Notes under the pieces: generated by a model
What the model was told of the DNA's origin: nothing
Database searches by the model: none
The model's input: the letters and a program-made list of their open reading frames with translations, nothing else
Assembly: GCA_947454305.1 (NCBI GenBank)
Contig: CANGJE010000008.1
Span: forward strand, 1 to 51,860
Source: Oxalobacteraceae bacterium
GTDB taxonomy: Bacteria > Pseudomonadota > Gammaproteobacteria > Burkholderiales > Burkholderiaceae_D
Length of the DNA: 51,860 nucleotides
Direction of reading: 5' to 3'
Made by a program: the position numbers and the translations under genes
In this document: positions 23,811 through 31,520 of the stretch, in pieces
How the letters are laid out: each line of letters begins with the position of its first letter
How positions within the stretch are numbered: the first letter of the stretch is position 1

Positions 23811-24032
23811 ATGATCTACGGAAAAATGTGGTGTGTAGTAAAGCCGTCGGTGGGTATTCCCATCATCATCGGTGCGGTCGCAGTAGCGTCCTTCTCGGTG
23901 CATTTGGCGTTGACCCTTAATACCACTTGGGTCAAAAAATTCCTCAATGGCAGCGCGGCTCAAGTATCGAGCATCCAAACAGAGTCGCCACAAGTGGCTT
24001 CTCTGACATTGCAGGAAGTGGGACGAAAATAA
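23811..24032 (+). CDS. pucA: Light-harvesting complex 2 alpha chain, LH3-like
   Basis: A 73-residue antenna alpha chain, with GKMWCVVKPSVGIP at the N-terminus, a membrane helix and NTTW. It aligns gaplessly with the Rhodoblastus acidophilus LH2 alpha chain from Met1: Met1 (B800 ligand), His31 (B850 ligand), Trp40 and Gly47 are at identical positions. Residues 44-45 are Phe-Leu instead of Tyr-Trp. Tyr44 and Trp45 hydrogen-bond the acetyl groups of B850 pigments, and their replacement by Phe-Leu is the hallmark of blue-shifted B800-820 (LH3) complexes. The C-terminal tail from about residue 50 is long and polar. GGGAGACTAGAA precedes the ATG. No pucC, puf, bch or crt gene is in the window. Confidence 0.93.
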   Translation: MIYGKMWCVVKPSVGIPIIIGAVAVASFSVHLALTLNTTWVKKFLNGSAAQVSSIQTESPQVASLTLQEVGRK

Positions 24033-24337
24033 GTTTCATCCCTCGTGGTTCGGGACCTTGGGGTTCCGAACCACGGCTCTTCCCGCAAACATGAGTGATA
24101 TTTGCAGGAACTCGAATTCAAGATCAGTGAGACCTTCGTGCGAAGTAGCCGCTCAGGGAAACAAGGATCGCAGCAGTGATGGCCAACAGGCATGTGACCG
24201 CTCTTGAGCGGAATTATTCACCTTTGGCGGTTTTCGGCAATAATACGGGGTAGAAGAATTTTAATAGCTTTGACTTAGGTGCTTATGAGATCAAGCAGCA
24301 CCGTATTAATCCACCAGACATTCATTGGGAGAATCGC
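24033..24337. other. Region between pucA and a small ORF
   Basis: About 305 bases. It holds the post-pucA stem-loop and a weaker hairpin CCGCTC-TT-GAGCGG near 24200. I see no open frame with a ribosome site. Confidence 0.4.
24044..24075 (+). promoter_or_regulatory. Stable stem-loop downstream of pucA
   Basis: CGTGGTTCGG (24044-24053) pairs perfectly with CCGAACCACG (24066-24075) around a 12-base loop, beginning 12 bases after the pucA stop. It has no T-tract, so it looks more like the mRNA-protecting hairpins known after puc/puf antenna genes than like an intrinsic terminator. Confidence 0.7.
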
Positions 24338-24442
24338 ATGAAAATTTGGCAAATTTTATTGGTAATGTGGGTGGTTGCAGGTTGTTTCTTGCTGGCTAAC
24401 CATTTCAACCGCCAAAACATTGAGCGTGATAGAAAAAGATAA
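24338..24442 (+). CDS. 34-residue peptide, small lipoprotein or membrane peptide
   Basis: An ATG preceded by a strong TTGGGAGAATCGC ribosome site opens 34 codons, followed 22 bases later by an excellent terminator, so it looks like a real minimal gene. The peptide begins MKIWQILLVMWVVAGC, which could be a lipoprotein signal with lipobox VAGC (Cys16) or a membrane helix, and ends in a basic, charged tail (NIERDRKR). It lies about 300 bases after pucA on the same strand; a link to the antenna is possible but not shown. Confidence 0.6.
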   Translation: MKIWQILLVMWVVAGCFLLANHFNRQNIERDRKR

Positions 24443-24464
24443 TTAGTTTCTTTTTCTTTAGCTT

Positions 24465-24498
24465 AAAAAAAACCGCAGCACAAGCTGCGGTTTTTTTT
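24465..24498 (+). terminator. Bidirectional Rho-independent terminator
   Basis: A 15-bp stem: A8 plus CCGCAGC (24465-24479) and GCTGCGG plus T8 (24484-24498), with loop ACAA. It separates the small peptide gene from the convergent bactofilin gene and can serve both. Confidence 0.92.
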
Positions 24499-24545
24499 GC
24501 TTAGCGCTTTCGTGAAATGCCTCGCACTTACTTAATCAGTGCTTA

Positions 24546-24884
24546 TTAGCTTTTGCCATCCAAGATAACAATGCTGCCTTCCAGCTCTCCACCTTTACGA
24601 ATTTCCAGATCTGCGTAAGCAATCGTGCCTTTTACAGTGCCGGTAGATTCAACTAAAAGCGAGGTTTTGGCGGTGATCGACTTCTCCATTAAACCTGCTA
24701 CTTTGACGTGATTAGCGACTGCATTACCCGTCACCACACCATTCGGAGTGACGTTGATTGTTTCGGCGGTCAGTTGACCTTCAGCCCTACCGTCGACGAA
24801 AGCCTCGCCAGGCACATGGAAAACGCCACTGATGGTCACACCCTTGCCGACCTGCAGGTTTCCAAAGTCTTGATCCACTGCCAT
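24546..24884 (-). CDS. Bactofilin family cytoskeletal protein
   Basis: A 112-residue bactofilin: almost the entire sequence is the repetitive beta-helix pattern (VTISGVFHVPGEAFVDGRAEGQLTA, then VTPNGVVTGNAVANHVKVAG, GTVKGTIAYADLEIRKGGELEGSI). Bactofilins polymerise without nucleotides on the inner membrane and help in cell shape, stalk, or peptidoglycan tasks. The chain is near the minimal core length and has almost no flanking tails. ACGGAG precedes ATG 24884. No peptidase partner (M23) is next to it. Confidence 0.88.
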   Translation of the reverse strand: MAVDQDFGNLQVGKGVTISGVFHVPGEAFVDGRAEGQLTAETINVTPNGVVTGNAVANHVKVAGLMEKSITAKTSLLVESTGTVKGTIAYADLEIRKGGELEGSIVILDGKS

Positions 24885-25267
24885 TATTTACTCCGTTAAA
24901 AATACAAAAAGAGAAAAACATTCCAAGCCCGACTATAAGTGAAATCGCATTGATCACCGAGCATTTTTAAAACTAATTTAACGAGTAGCTAATTAATCAG
25001 ATTTATTCGTAAGTAAAATGTCAGCTTCAAAAAAAATGCCCCATTTTCATGCATGAAAGTTATCTTATTTTTAATTAATGTGCGCCCTATAGGTATGAAA
25101 AGCGTAGGCGGAAAAGTTAGTCAGTCTGTTTAACTAGTAGTTAGTTTTTTGCATATGCGTTGATTCTGATTTTTCTTATCATTTGATGCAAAATATCACT
25201 AAGGGCCGGATAGCAAACGGTCTTACAAATTAATTGGTGCCCTCTCAAGTTTTAGTTCTAAACAGTT
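24885..25267. other. AT-rich divergent intergenic region
   Basis: About 380 AT-rich bases between the bactofilin (-) and ion-channel (+) genes. It holds only very short open frames without ribosome sites. I find no convincing hairpin or promoter; both genes must have their promoters here. Confidence 0.4.
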
Positions 25268-26173
25268 ATGAAATCCCTAAAGCTAAGGATTTATAAAATC
25301 CTCGATGGTTCGGTACAAGAACCCGCCGCACGATTTTGTGAAATATTCATAGCCACCGTCGTTGTATTAAATGTGTTGGCCATTATTCTTGAATCTGTGC
25401 ACGAGTTGCACGAGGCGTATGAGTATTACTTCCATATATTCGATGTGGCGAGTGTGATGGTTTTTTCGATCGAGTACGTTTTGCGTGTCTGGACCTATGG
25501 CGTTAAATACTCAAAAGAAGAAGGTGGTGCATGGCGAGGTCGTAAAGAATATCTGTTCAGTTTTTATGGATTAATCGATTTTTTTGGTACGCTGCCTTTT
25601 TATCTCCAATTGCTGTTCCCGGGCTTAGATTTGCGTTTCTTGCGTTTGTTCCGATTGATGCGAATTTTCAAGCTTTCTCGCTACAACAGTGCGCTCACTG
25701 ATTTGGTAGAAGCTGTAAAGACAGAACGTGATTCGTTTACGTCGGCCATGTTTTTGCTCTTAATTTCTTGCTTGCTGTGTTCGTCTTTGATTTATATCGC
25801 CGAAGGTCATCTGCAACCCGAGGTGTTCCCATCGATACCAGTCACGATGAAATGGTATTTGCTGACCATTATCTCTGGCTGGGGTAACGTCGATCCAGTT
25901 TCCTTAATCGGTACTTTCTTAGTGGTGCTCACTCAAATATTAGGCATTGCACTTGCCGCTATTCTTACTGGCGTGGTTGCTACAGCGTATACAACCCAAG
26001 TCGAGCGACGCGAAGTGCTGTACGAAATGCAGATACGTGAAGTACTGGCAGATGGTGTGGTGACTGAAGAAGAGCGTATCAAGCTTGAAGAAATGAAAGC
26101 TCAATTTGGTATGAGTGATGAAAAAGTCGAAGCGATCGCTAGACAGGTTAGAGAGGAAAAAGGCCTGACTTGA
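25268..26173 (+). CDS. Voltage-gated ion-channel-like protein with non-canonical filter
   Basis: A 301-residue six-helix channel. S4 is textbook: Arg123, Arg126, Arg129, Arg132, Lys135 and Arg138 at exact three-residue spacing. The pore region follows, with FPSIPVTMKWYLLTII and an S6-like GIALAAILTGVVATAY. At the place of the potassium filter (T-x-G-Y-G-D) the sequence reads TIISGWGNVDP (200-210): one residue shorter, Tyr to Trp and Asp to Asn. The C-terminal 55 residues form a charged helical module (VLADGVVTEEERIKLEEMKAQFGM) resembling a TerB/SHOCT-like domain. Ion selectivity cannot be assumed to be potassium. The start has no strong ribosome site. Confidence 0.8.
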   Translation: MKSLKLRIYKILDGSVQEPAARFCEIFIATVVVLNVLAIILESVHELHEAYEYYFHIFDVASVMVFSIEYVLRVWTYGVKYSKEEGGAWRGRKEYLFSFYGLIDFFGTLPFYLQLLFPGLDLRFLRLFRLMRIFKLSRYNSALTDLVEAVKTERDSFTSAMFLLLISCLLCSSLIYIAEGHLQPEVFPSIPVTMKWYLLTIISGWGNVDPVSLIGTFLVVLTQILGIALAAILTGVVATAYTTQVERREVLYEMQIREVLADGVVTEEERIKLEEMKAQFGMSDEKVEAIARQVREEKGLT

Positions 26174-26200
26174 TAGAGTTAACTCGTCACTTGAAACGAT

Positions 26201-26617
26201 TCATGGTTCGCGTTTTTTTTCTAAAGTTTGTATAGTTTTCAGTTTCTGAAAACGTTGTTCAGCATTGTCTTGTGCTAACCAAAAGCAGGTCTTGGTTGCA
26301 TCATTTTCATTGCGCGGTAAAGCAATTTTGTATTTCTGATTCACTACTGTGGGTAATTCCTGCGCAAAGCGCTGCTGTAAAAATTTCATCCCTGCTTTAA
26401 AGTCATTACTGCGTTTTACGCTGAGTGCTCGGTCCACCTCAGCAAGACATTGAAGCATCACCGGTACTTGCAACTCAGGGCAGTGATTTTGTTTTAAGTA
26501 GAACATCTCGCTGCACAACTGAGCGTAGCTGCCTGCCAGTATGCCTAATTCATCTTCGCGCGATATCCCGCCGCCGCAATTAGCCAAACACAAAACGAGT
26601 GTCATCAACGGTTCCAT
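26201..26617 (-). CDS. Hypothetical protein
   Basis: A 138-residue protein with a weak hydrophobic start (LMTLVLCLANCGGG) that may be a signal or short anchor, then a mostly helical, soluble part with several cysteines (SEMFYLKQNHCPEL, LQCLAEVD, KTCFWLAQ). No family is recognised. The start could be ATG 26617 or the ATG at residue 5. Gaps on both sides suggest a single-gene unit. Confidence 0.45.
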   Translation of the reverse strand: MEPLMTLVLCLANCGGGISREDELGILAGSYAQLCSEMFYLKQNHCPELQVPVMLQCLAEVDRALSVKRSNDFKAGMKFLQQRFAQELPTVVNQKYKIALPRNENDATKTCFWLAQDNAEQRFQKLKTIQTLEKKREP

Positions 26618-26849
26618 AGTCGCTTCCCCAAAAGGCCAAAACTTAATGCTGCCAATGTAATTCCAGTGTGCGTTGGATTCAAGTGATATTGCCCATGTTA
26701 TTTTAATGACAAACCTGTGAGATCAAATGTGATGGCCTTTGGCTCACAATAAGTGCAGGTTTAAATGGGTTGCATTGACGGTAGTCTGCATAGCCTCTAT
26801 GGTGAACACTGCAGCTCATTAACTTACCAAAAATACTCAGGAGATTTAC

Positions 26850-27227
26850 ATGAACAAAGATGCTTTCGACAAAGGCTTGGCCACACGACGTGCGGTACTC
26901 GGCGCTGACTATGTTGATAACTCCATTAAAAATGCCGATGATTTCAATATGCCCATGCAAGAACTCGTCACCGAATATTGCTGGGATGCGATTTGGAATC
27001 GTCCCGGTCTAGATCGTAAAACGCGCAGCATGCTGAATTTAGCCATGCTGACCGCACTAAATCGTCCGCATGAATTGAAGTTGCATGTGCGTGGCGCGAT
27101 TAACAATGGACTCACCAAAGACGAGATCAAGGAAGTGCTGCTGCAGACCGCCATTTATTGCGGCGTACCTGCTGCGATCGATAGCTTCAAGAATGCCAAA
27201 GAAATGTTCAAAGAGATGGGGATTTGA
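26850..27227 (+). CDS. pcaC: 4-carboxymuconolactone decarboxylase
   Basis: A 125-residue protein collinear with PcaC: the N-terminal GLATRRAVLGADYVD, a middle IWNRPGLDRKTRSMLNLAML and the active-site block RPHELKLHVRGAINNGLTKDEIKEVLLQTAIYCGVPAA. It decarboxylates 4-carboxymuconolactone to 3-oxoadipate enol-lactone, the step between PcaB and PcaD. It is the only true PcaC in the window, about 21.5 kb from pcaD. CTCAGGAGATTTAC provides a strong ribosome site. A 3-hydroxyisobutyrate dehydrogenase-like gene starts at or next to its stop, so the pair is coupled. Confidence 0.92.
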   Translation: MNKDAFDKGLATRRAVLGADYVDNSIKNADDFNMPMQELVTEYCWDAIWNRPGLDRKTRSMLNLAMLTALNRPHELKLHVRGAINNGLTKDEIKEVLLQTAIYCGVPAAIDSFKNAKEMFKEMGI

Positions 27228-27229
27228 GC

Positions 27230-28108
27230 GTGGACTCAAAGACGATTGCGTTTATTGGTTTGGGCCAGATGGGTGCGCCTATGGCGCACAACCTGCTCAA
27301 GGCGGGTTTTACTGTCATCGGTCATGATCGTGCAACTGCGGTGGCTGATCAGTTTGTGGGTCAGTCTGAATTTCATTGGGCCGACTCTGCCTCTGCTGCC
27401 GTGTCTAAGGCTAGCATCGTTGTGTTGATGCTGCCTGATAGTTCTATCGTCGATCATTTACTATGGCAAGGCGATGAAGCATTATCGCGGGTGTTGAAAT
27501 CTGGTTCACTCATCATTGATATGAGTTCATCCGATCCCATGCACACTCGTCAAAATGCAGAAAAACTTACACAGCTCAGTATAGGTTTTATCGATGCACC
27601 GGTATCAGGCGGTGTTAAGCGTGCAGTCACTGGTTCGCTCGCCATCATGATCGGTGGCAGTGCTGTACATGTCGAACGCGCCTATCCGGTGCTGCAGGCT
27701 TTAGGCAAAACGCTCACGCATGTAGGGGAGGCGGGTGCCGGGCATGCTGTTAAGGCTTTGAATAATTACGTGTCAGCGGCGGGCTTGTTGGCGGTGAGTG
27801 AATCTTTATCAGCAGCCATCAAATTTGGTATTGATCCGCATTTGGTGAATCAAGTTTTTAATGCATCGACCGGTAAAAATAATACGACTGAAAACAAAGT
27901 CGAAGCCTTCATGCTGTCTGCTGCGTTTAATTCAGGCTTTGCCTTATCTTTGATGAAAAAAGATTTGGAGACAGCCCATCGCTTTATTCAGCAAGTCGAT
28001 GCGCAATCGGGATTTGCCAGTGATTGTCTGCAGGTTTGGCAAGCTGCAGACAAAGCACTAGGAAAGGGTGCAGATCACACTGAGATGTATCGTTTCATCA
28101 AAGACTAA
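27230..28108 (+). CDS. 3-hydroxyisobutyrate dehydrogenase family (beta-hydroxyacid dehydrogenase)
   Basis: A 292-residue NAD(P)-dependent beta-hydroxyacid dehydrogenase. Motifs: GLGQMGAPMA for the dinucleotide, DAPVSGGVKRAVTGSLAIMIGG for substrate binding and GAGHAVKALNNYVSA with the catalytic lysine. The family covers 3-hydroxyisobutyrate, tartronate-semialdehyde and related reductases. A tartronate-semialdehyde role would fit the sugar-acid dehydratase genes downstream. Start: GTG 27230 is preferred (GGGG at 27217); TTG 27224 overlaps the pcaC stop. The convergent UxaA-type gene ends 7 bases away. Confidence 0.82.
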   Translation: MDSKTIAFIGLGQMGAPMAHNLLKAGFTVIGHDRATAVADQFVGQSEFHWADSASAAVSKASIVVLMLPDSSIVDHLLWQGDEALSRVLKSGSLIIDMSSSDPMHTRQNAEKLTQLSIGFIDAPVSGGVKRAVTGSLAIMIGGSAVHVERAYPVLQALGKTLTHVGEAGAGHAVKALNNYVSAAGLLAVSESLSAAIKFGIDPHLVNQVFNASTGKNNTTENKVEAFMLSAAFNSGFALSLMKKDLETAHRFIQQVDAQSGFASDCLQVWQAADKALGKGADHTEMYRFIKD

Positions 28109-28115
28109 GACATCC

Positions 28116-29663
28116 TTACATCACCGCGCCGACCTGCCAGGGTACGAATTCACTTTGTCCATACCCGTGTTGTTCACTCTTGCTAGCCTGGCCGGATGCG
28201 GTGGCAATCATCAGTTTAAAAATATGCTCACCCATAATTTGCAGCGAGCTGGTGCCATCGATGATTTCGCCGCAATTGATATCGATATCTTCTTGCTGAC
28301 GCAGCCACAACGCAGAATTAGTTGAAAGCTTGAGTGAAGGCGAGGGGGCGCAACCATAAGCACTACCGCGACCGGTAGTAAAGCAAATTAAATTAGCGCC
28401 ACCCGCTACTTGTCCGGTAGCGCTCACAGGGTCGTAACCGGGCGTGTCCATGTAAACAAAGCCATGTTCAGTCACAGTCTCAGCATATTCATACACAGCG
28501 CGTAGATTACTGGTGCCGCCCTTAGCAACGGCACCGAGTGATTTTTCTAAAATCGTCGTCAGACCACCTGCCTTGTTACCTGGTGAAGGATTATTATCCA
28601 TCTCCCCTTCATTGATGTCGGTGTAGTGTTCCCACCAATGAATGCGATGTACCAATTTCTCACCCACCTCACGGCTAATCGCACGACGAGTGAGTAAATG
28701 TTCAGCACCATAAATTTCCGGTGTTTCAGAAAGTATCGCAGTACCACCGTGCTCGACTAACAGATCAACCGCCACACCGAGTGCAGGATTGGCACTAATG
28801 CCTGAGTAACCATCCGATCCGCCACACTGCAAGCCAACCGTCAGGTGCGATACATCACAAGCCACACGTGAACAGTCATTAGCAATGGGTAGCATCTCAT
28901 TCACGATGGCGATGCCTTTAGCGATCGTTTGAGCGGTACCGCCCGTGTCTTGAATGTTAAAAGTTCGGAGCAGAGGGCCTTCATTCAAGTGACTGTGATC
29001 TAACCAGGCCGCTAATTGATTTGTTTCACAACCCAGACCGACGACCAACACACCGGCAAAGTTTGCGTGAGTGGCGTATCCCGCCAGTGTGCGCCGTAGC
29101 AGCTGCATGCCGAGTCCGCTGTGATCCATGCCACAGCCCGTGCCATGGGTTAATGCCACCACGCCATCAATATTCGCAAAACCCTGTAAGGCATTTGAGT
29201 TGTAGCGACGTGAAAAATGATCCGCAATCGCACGCACCACCGTCGCTGAGCAGTTCACGCTTGACAGTATGCCGATGTAATTACGCGTTGCCACGCGACC
29301 GTTTTTACGTTGATAGCCCATGAACTGAGCAGAACGCTTTGCGCGTTCCGGTTGGACGTCCGCGCATAAAGCATAGTCACGACTGAACCCACCTTTTTCT
29401 TCACCGATGGTGCAATTGTGCACATGTACGTGCTCACCGGCTTGAATAGGTTTGCTGGCAAAGCCAATGATTTGGTTGTAACGACGTATAGGTGCGCCGG
29501 TGGCGATATCGTGTGCTGCCACCTTATGACCCGCAGGAATCAAACCTTTGACTTTCGCTTGTTCAACTTGGGTGCCGCCGATTAACTGTTGACGTGCAAT
29601 CAGTACATCATCTTGCGCATGTAAGCGTATAAATGGAACGTTGTTTGTGATGGAGCCAGACAT
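28116..29663 (-). CDS. UxaA/GarD-family sugar-acid dehydratase (altronate or galactarate type)
   Basis: A 515-residue member of the altronate/galactarate dehydratase family: an N-terminal SAF-like domain (about 1-95, ending with AGEHVHVHN), then the catalytic domain with RNYIGILSSVNCSATV, HGTGCGMD, GLGCETNQ, LQCGGSDGYSG and FTTGRGSAYGCAPSPSLKLSTN. Several conserved cysteines in these motifs are consistent with the family's metal-dependent dehydration of hexonates or aldarates. Residue-level substrate calls are not possible by eye. It follows the IlvD-type dehydratase gene in the same direction (110-base gap), suggesting a shared aldonate/aldarate pathway. Confidence 0.84.
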   Translation of the reverse strand: MSGSITNNVPFIRLHAQDDVLIARQQLIGGTQVEQAKVKGLIPAGHKVAAHDIATGAPIRRYNQIIGFASKPIQAGEHVHVHNCTIGEEKGGFSRDYALCADVQPERAKRSAQFMGYQRKNGRVATRNYIGILSSVNCSATVVRAIADHFSRRYNSNALQGFANIDGVVALTHGTGCGMDHSGLGMQLLRRTLAGYATHANFAGVLVVGLGCETNQLAAWLDHSHLNEGPLLRTFNIQDTGGTAQTIAKGIAIVNEMLPIANDCSRVACDVSHLTVGLQCGGSDGYSGISANPALGVAVDLLVEHGGTAILSETPEIYGAEHLLTRRAISREVGEKLVHRIHWWEHYTDINEGEMDNNPSPGNKAGGLTTILEKSLGAVAKGGTSNLRAVYEYAETVTEHGFVYMDTPGYDPVSATGQVAGGANLICFTTGRGSAYGCAPSPSLKLSTNSALWLRQQEDIDINCGEIIDGTSSLQIMGEHIFKLMIATASGQASKSEQHGYGQSEFVPWQVGAVM

Positions 29664-29773
29664 ACATGTGTCCTTATTATTTTAATCTCGTCAGTGATGA
29701 GAATCGTTAGAAATGACACCTCAGCGAGTACGGCATGGCATGAGTGCGTCTGCTTCGTTTTTAAAAAGTTTGA

Positions 29774-31495
29774 TTAGTGTGATTCGCGCGGTACATCCGC
29801 ACCGCTGCTACCCACCAGAAAATCTAAATCAGCCCCCAAGTGCGCTTGCTGTACATGATCCACATACAATTTCACATAGCCACGTTCAGGTTTGGCTGGT
29901 GCTTTCCAGGATGATTTGCGTTTTTCAAGTTCTGCATCGCTGACATCTAAATGCAAGCGGCGCGCCGGCACATCCAGTTCGATCATGTCGCCATTTTGAA
30001 CTAAGGCGAGTGGGCCACCTATGCTGGCTTCAGGTGAGACATGCAGCACGACGGTGCCATAGGCTGTGCCACTCATGCGCGCATCAGAAATGCGCACCAT
30101 GTCCGTAATCCCTTTTTTCAATACTTTTTTCGGCAGCGCCATGTTGCCGACTTCAGCCATGCCGGGATAACCCACGGGGCCACAATTTTTTAGCACCATG
30201 ATGCAGTGTTCATCGATGTCGAGATTATCGTCATCAATGCGTAAGCGAAAATCTTCTGTATCTTCGAATACCACCGCGCGACCACGATGCTTGAGTAAAT
30301 GCGGTGATGAAGCTGACGGTTTGATCACCGCGCCATTCGGAGCGAGATTACCTTTCAATACAGCGATACCAGCAGCCGGTTTGAACGGTTGATCAAACGC
30401 TGTAATCACATCGCGGTTGTAGCAGGGCGCATCTTTGATGTTTTCACCGAGTGTCTTACCGTTTACCGTGAGTGCATCTTGATGTAATTCGTGTGCGATT
30501 TCTTTCATCAAGGCGGGCAATCCACCCGCATAATAAAAATCTTCCATCAGGTACTTACCTGAAGGCTGTAGATTTAACAGACAAGGTAACTCACTCGCTA
30601 GGTCATCCCAATCTTTCAGTGTGAGTGGCACGCCGATACGACCTGCCATCGCCAGTAAGTGAACGACGGCGTTGGTCGACCCACCAATCGCTGCATTGAC
30701 CTTAATTGCATTTTCAAAGGCTTGGCGTGTCATGATTTTGTCCATAGTGAGATTGTCTTTCACCATCTGAACAATGCGACGACCCGTGAATTGCGCTAAG
30801 CGATTACGCCGTCCATCCACTGCTGGTATCGCTGCGTTTTCTGGCAGCGACATACCTAAGGACTCAACCATACTCGCCATCGTTGATGCCGTGCCCATGG
30901 TCATGCAATGGCCGTGCGAGCGATTCATGCACGATTCAGCTTCAGTAAATTCTTCTTGCGACATGGTGCCTGCACGGACCATTTCCGACATCATCCATAC
31001 ACCAGTACCCGAGCCTATATCTTGACCGCGGAATTTACCGTTCAACATAGGGCCGCCCGAAAGACCAATCGTCGGTAAATTACAGCTCGCTGCACCCATC
31101 ATCAATGCGGGAGTCGTTTTGTCGCAGCCCATCAATAGCACCACCCCATCAATGGGATTGCCGCGTATTGATTCTTCTACATCCATGCTGGCCAAATTAC
31201 GAAACAACATCGCGGTCGGACGCAGCTGTGCTTCACCTAGTGACATGACTGGAAATTCCAAAGGAAAGCCACCGGCTTCATACACACCGCGTTTGACGTA
31301 CTCAACCAATGTTCGGAAATGACTGTTGCATGAAGTGAGATCAGAGAAGGTATTACAAATACCGATGACAGGCCGACCATCGAATTGATCATGCGGGTGC
31401 CCAGAAGCTTTAGTCCAACTGCGGTGCAAGAAACCATCTTTATCCGGTTTACCAAACCACGCTTGGCTACGGAGCTTATTTTTTTTATCACTCAT
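29774..31495 (-). CDS. IlvD/Edd-family dehydratase, L-arabinonate dehydratase-like
   Basis: A 573-residue dehydratase with the [2Fe-2S] ligands Cys56 (TSCNSHF), Cys124 (MGCDKTTPA) and Cys197 (SRSHGHCMTMGTAS-like), Lys126 next to the second, and the catalytic serine block SDARMSGTAYG. Positions are offset by three from the L-arabinonate dehydratase numbering I recall (59, 127, 200), and long stretches (GNPIDGVVLL, NAAIGGSTNAV, MKNCGPxGYPGMAEVGNM-like) match that subgroup better than valine-pathway IlvD. It should dehydrate a pentonate or similar sugar acid to a 2-keto-3-deoxy acid. The PhyH gene lies 25 bases upstream in the same orientation. Confidence 0.84.
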   Translation of the reverse strand: MSDKKNKLRSQAWFGKPDKDGFLHRSWTKASGHPHDQFDGRPVIGICNTFSDLTSCNSHFRTLVEYVKRGVYEAGGFPLEFPVMSLGEAQLRPTAMLFRNLASMDVEESIRGNPIDGVVLLMGCDKTTPALMMGAASCNLPTIGLSGGPMLNGKFRGQDIGSGTGVWMMSEMVRAGTMSQEEFTEAESCMNRSHGHCMTMGTASTMASMVESLGMSLPENAAIPAVDGRRNRLAQFTGRRIVQMVKDNLTMDKIMTRQAFENAIKVNAAIGGSTNAVVHLLAMAGRIGVPLTLKDWDDLASELPCLLNLQPSGKYLMEDFYYAGGLPALMKEIAHELHQDALTVNGKTLGENIKDAPCYNRDVITAFDQPFKPAAGIAVLKGNLAPNGAVIKPSASSPHLLKHRGRAVVFEDTEDFRLRIDDDNLDIDEHCIMVLKNCGPVGYPGMAEVGNMALPKKVLKKGITDMVRISDARMSGTAYGTVVLHVSPEASIGGPLALVQNGDMIELDVPARRLHLDVSDAELEKRKSSWKAPAKPERGYVKLYVDHVQQAHLGADLDFLVGSSGADVPRESH

Positions 31496-31520
31496 GATGT
31501 GTGGGTATCCTGATCTTATT

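Noticed and set aside
25080..25120. 12-codon frame upstream of the ion channel
   Set aside because: Too short, no ribosome site, AT-rich context.
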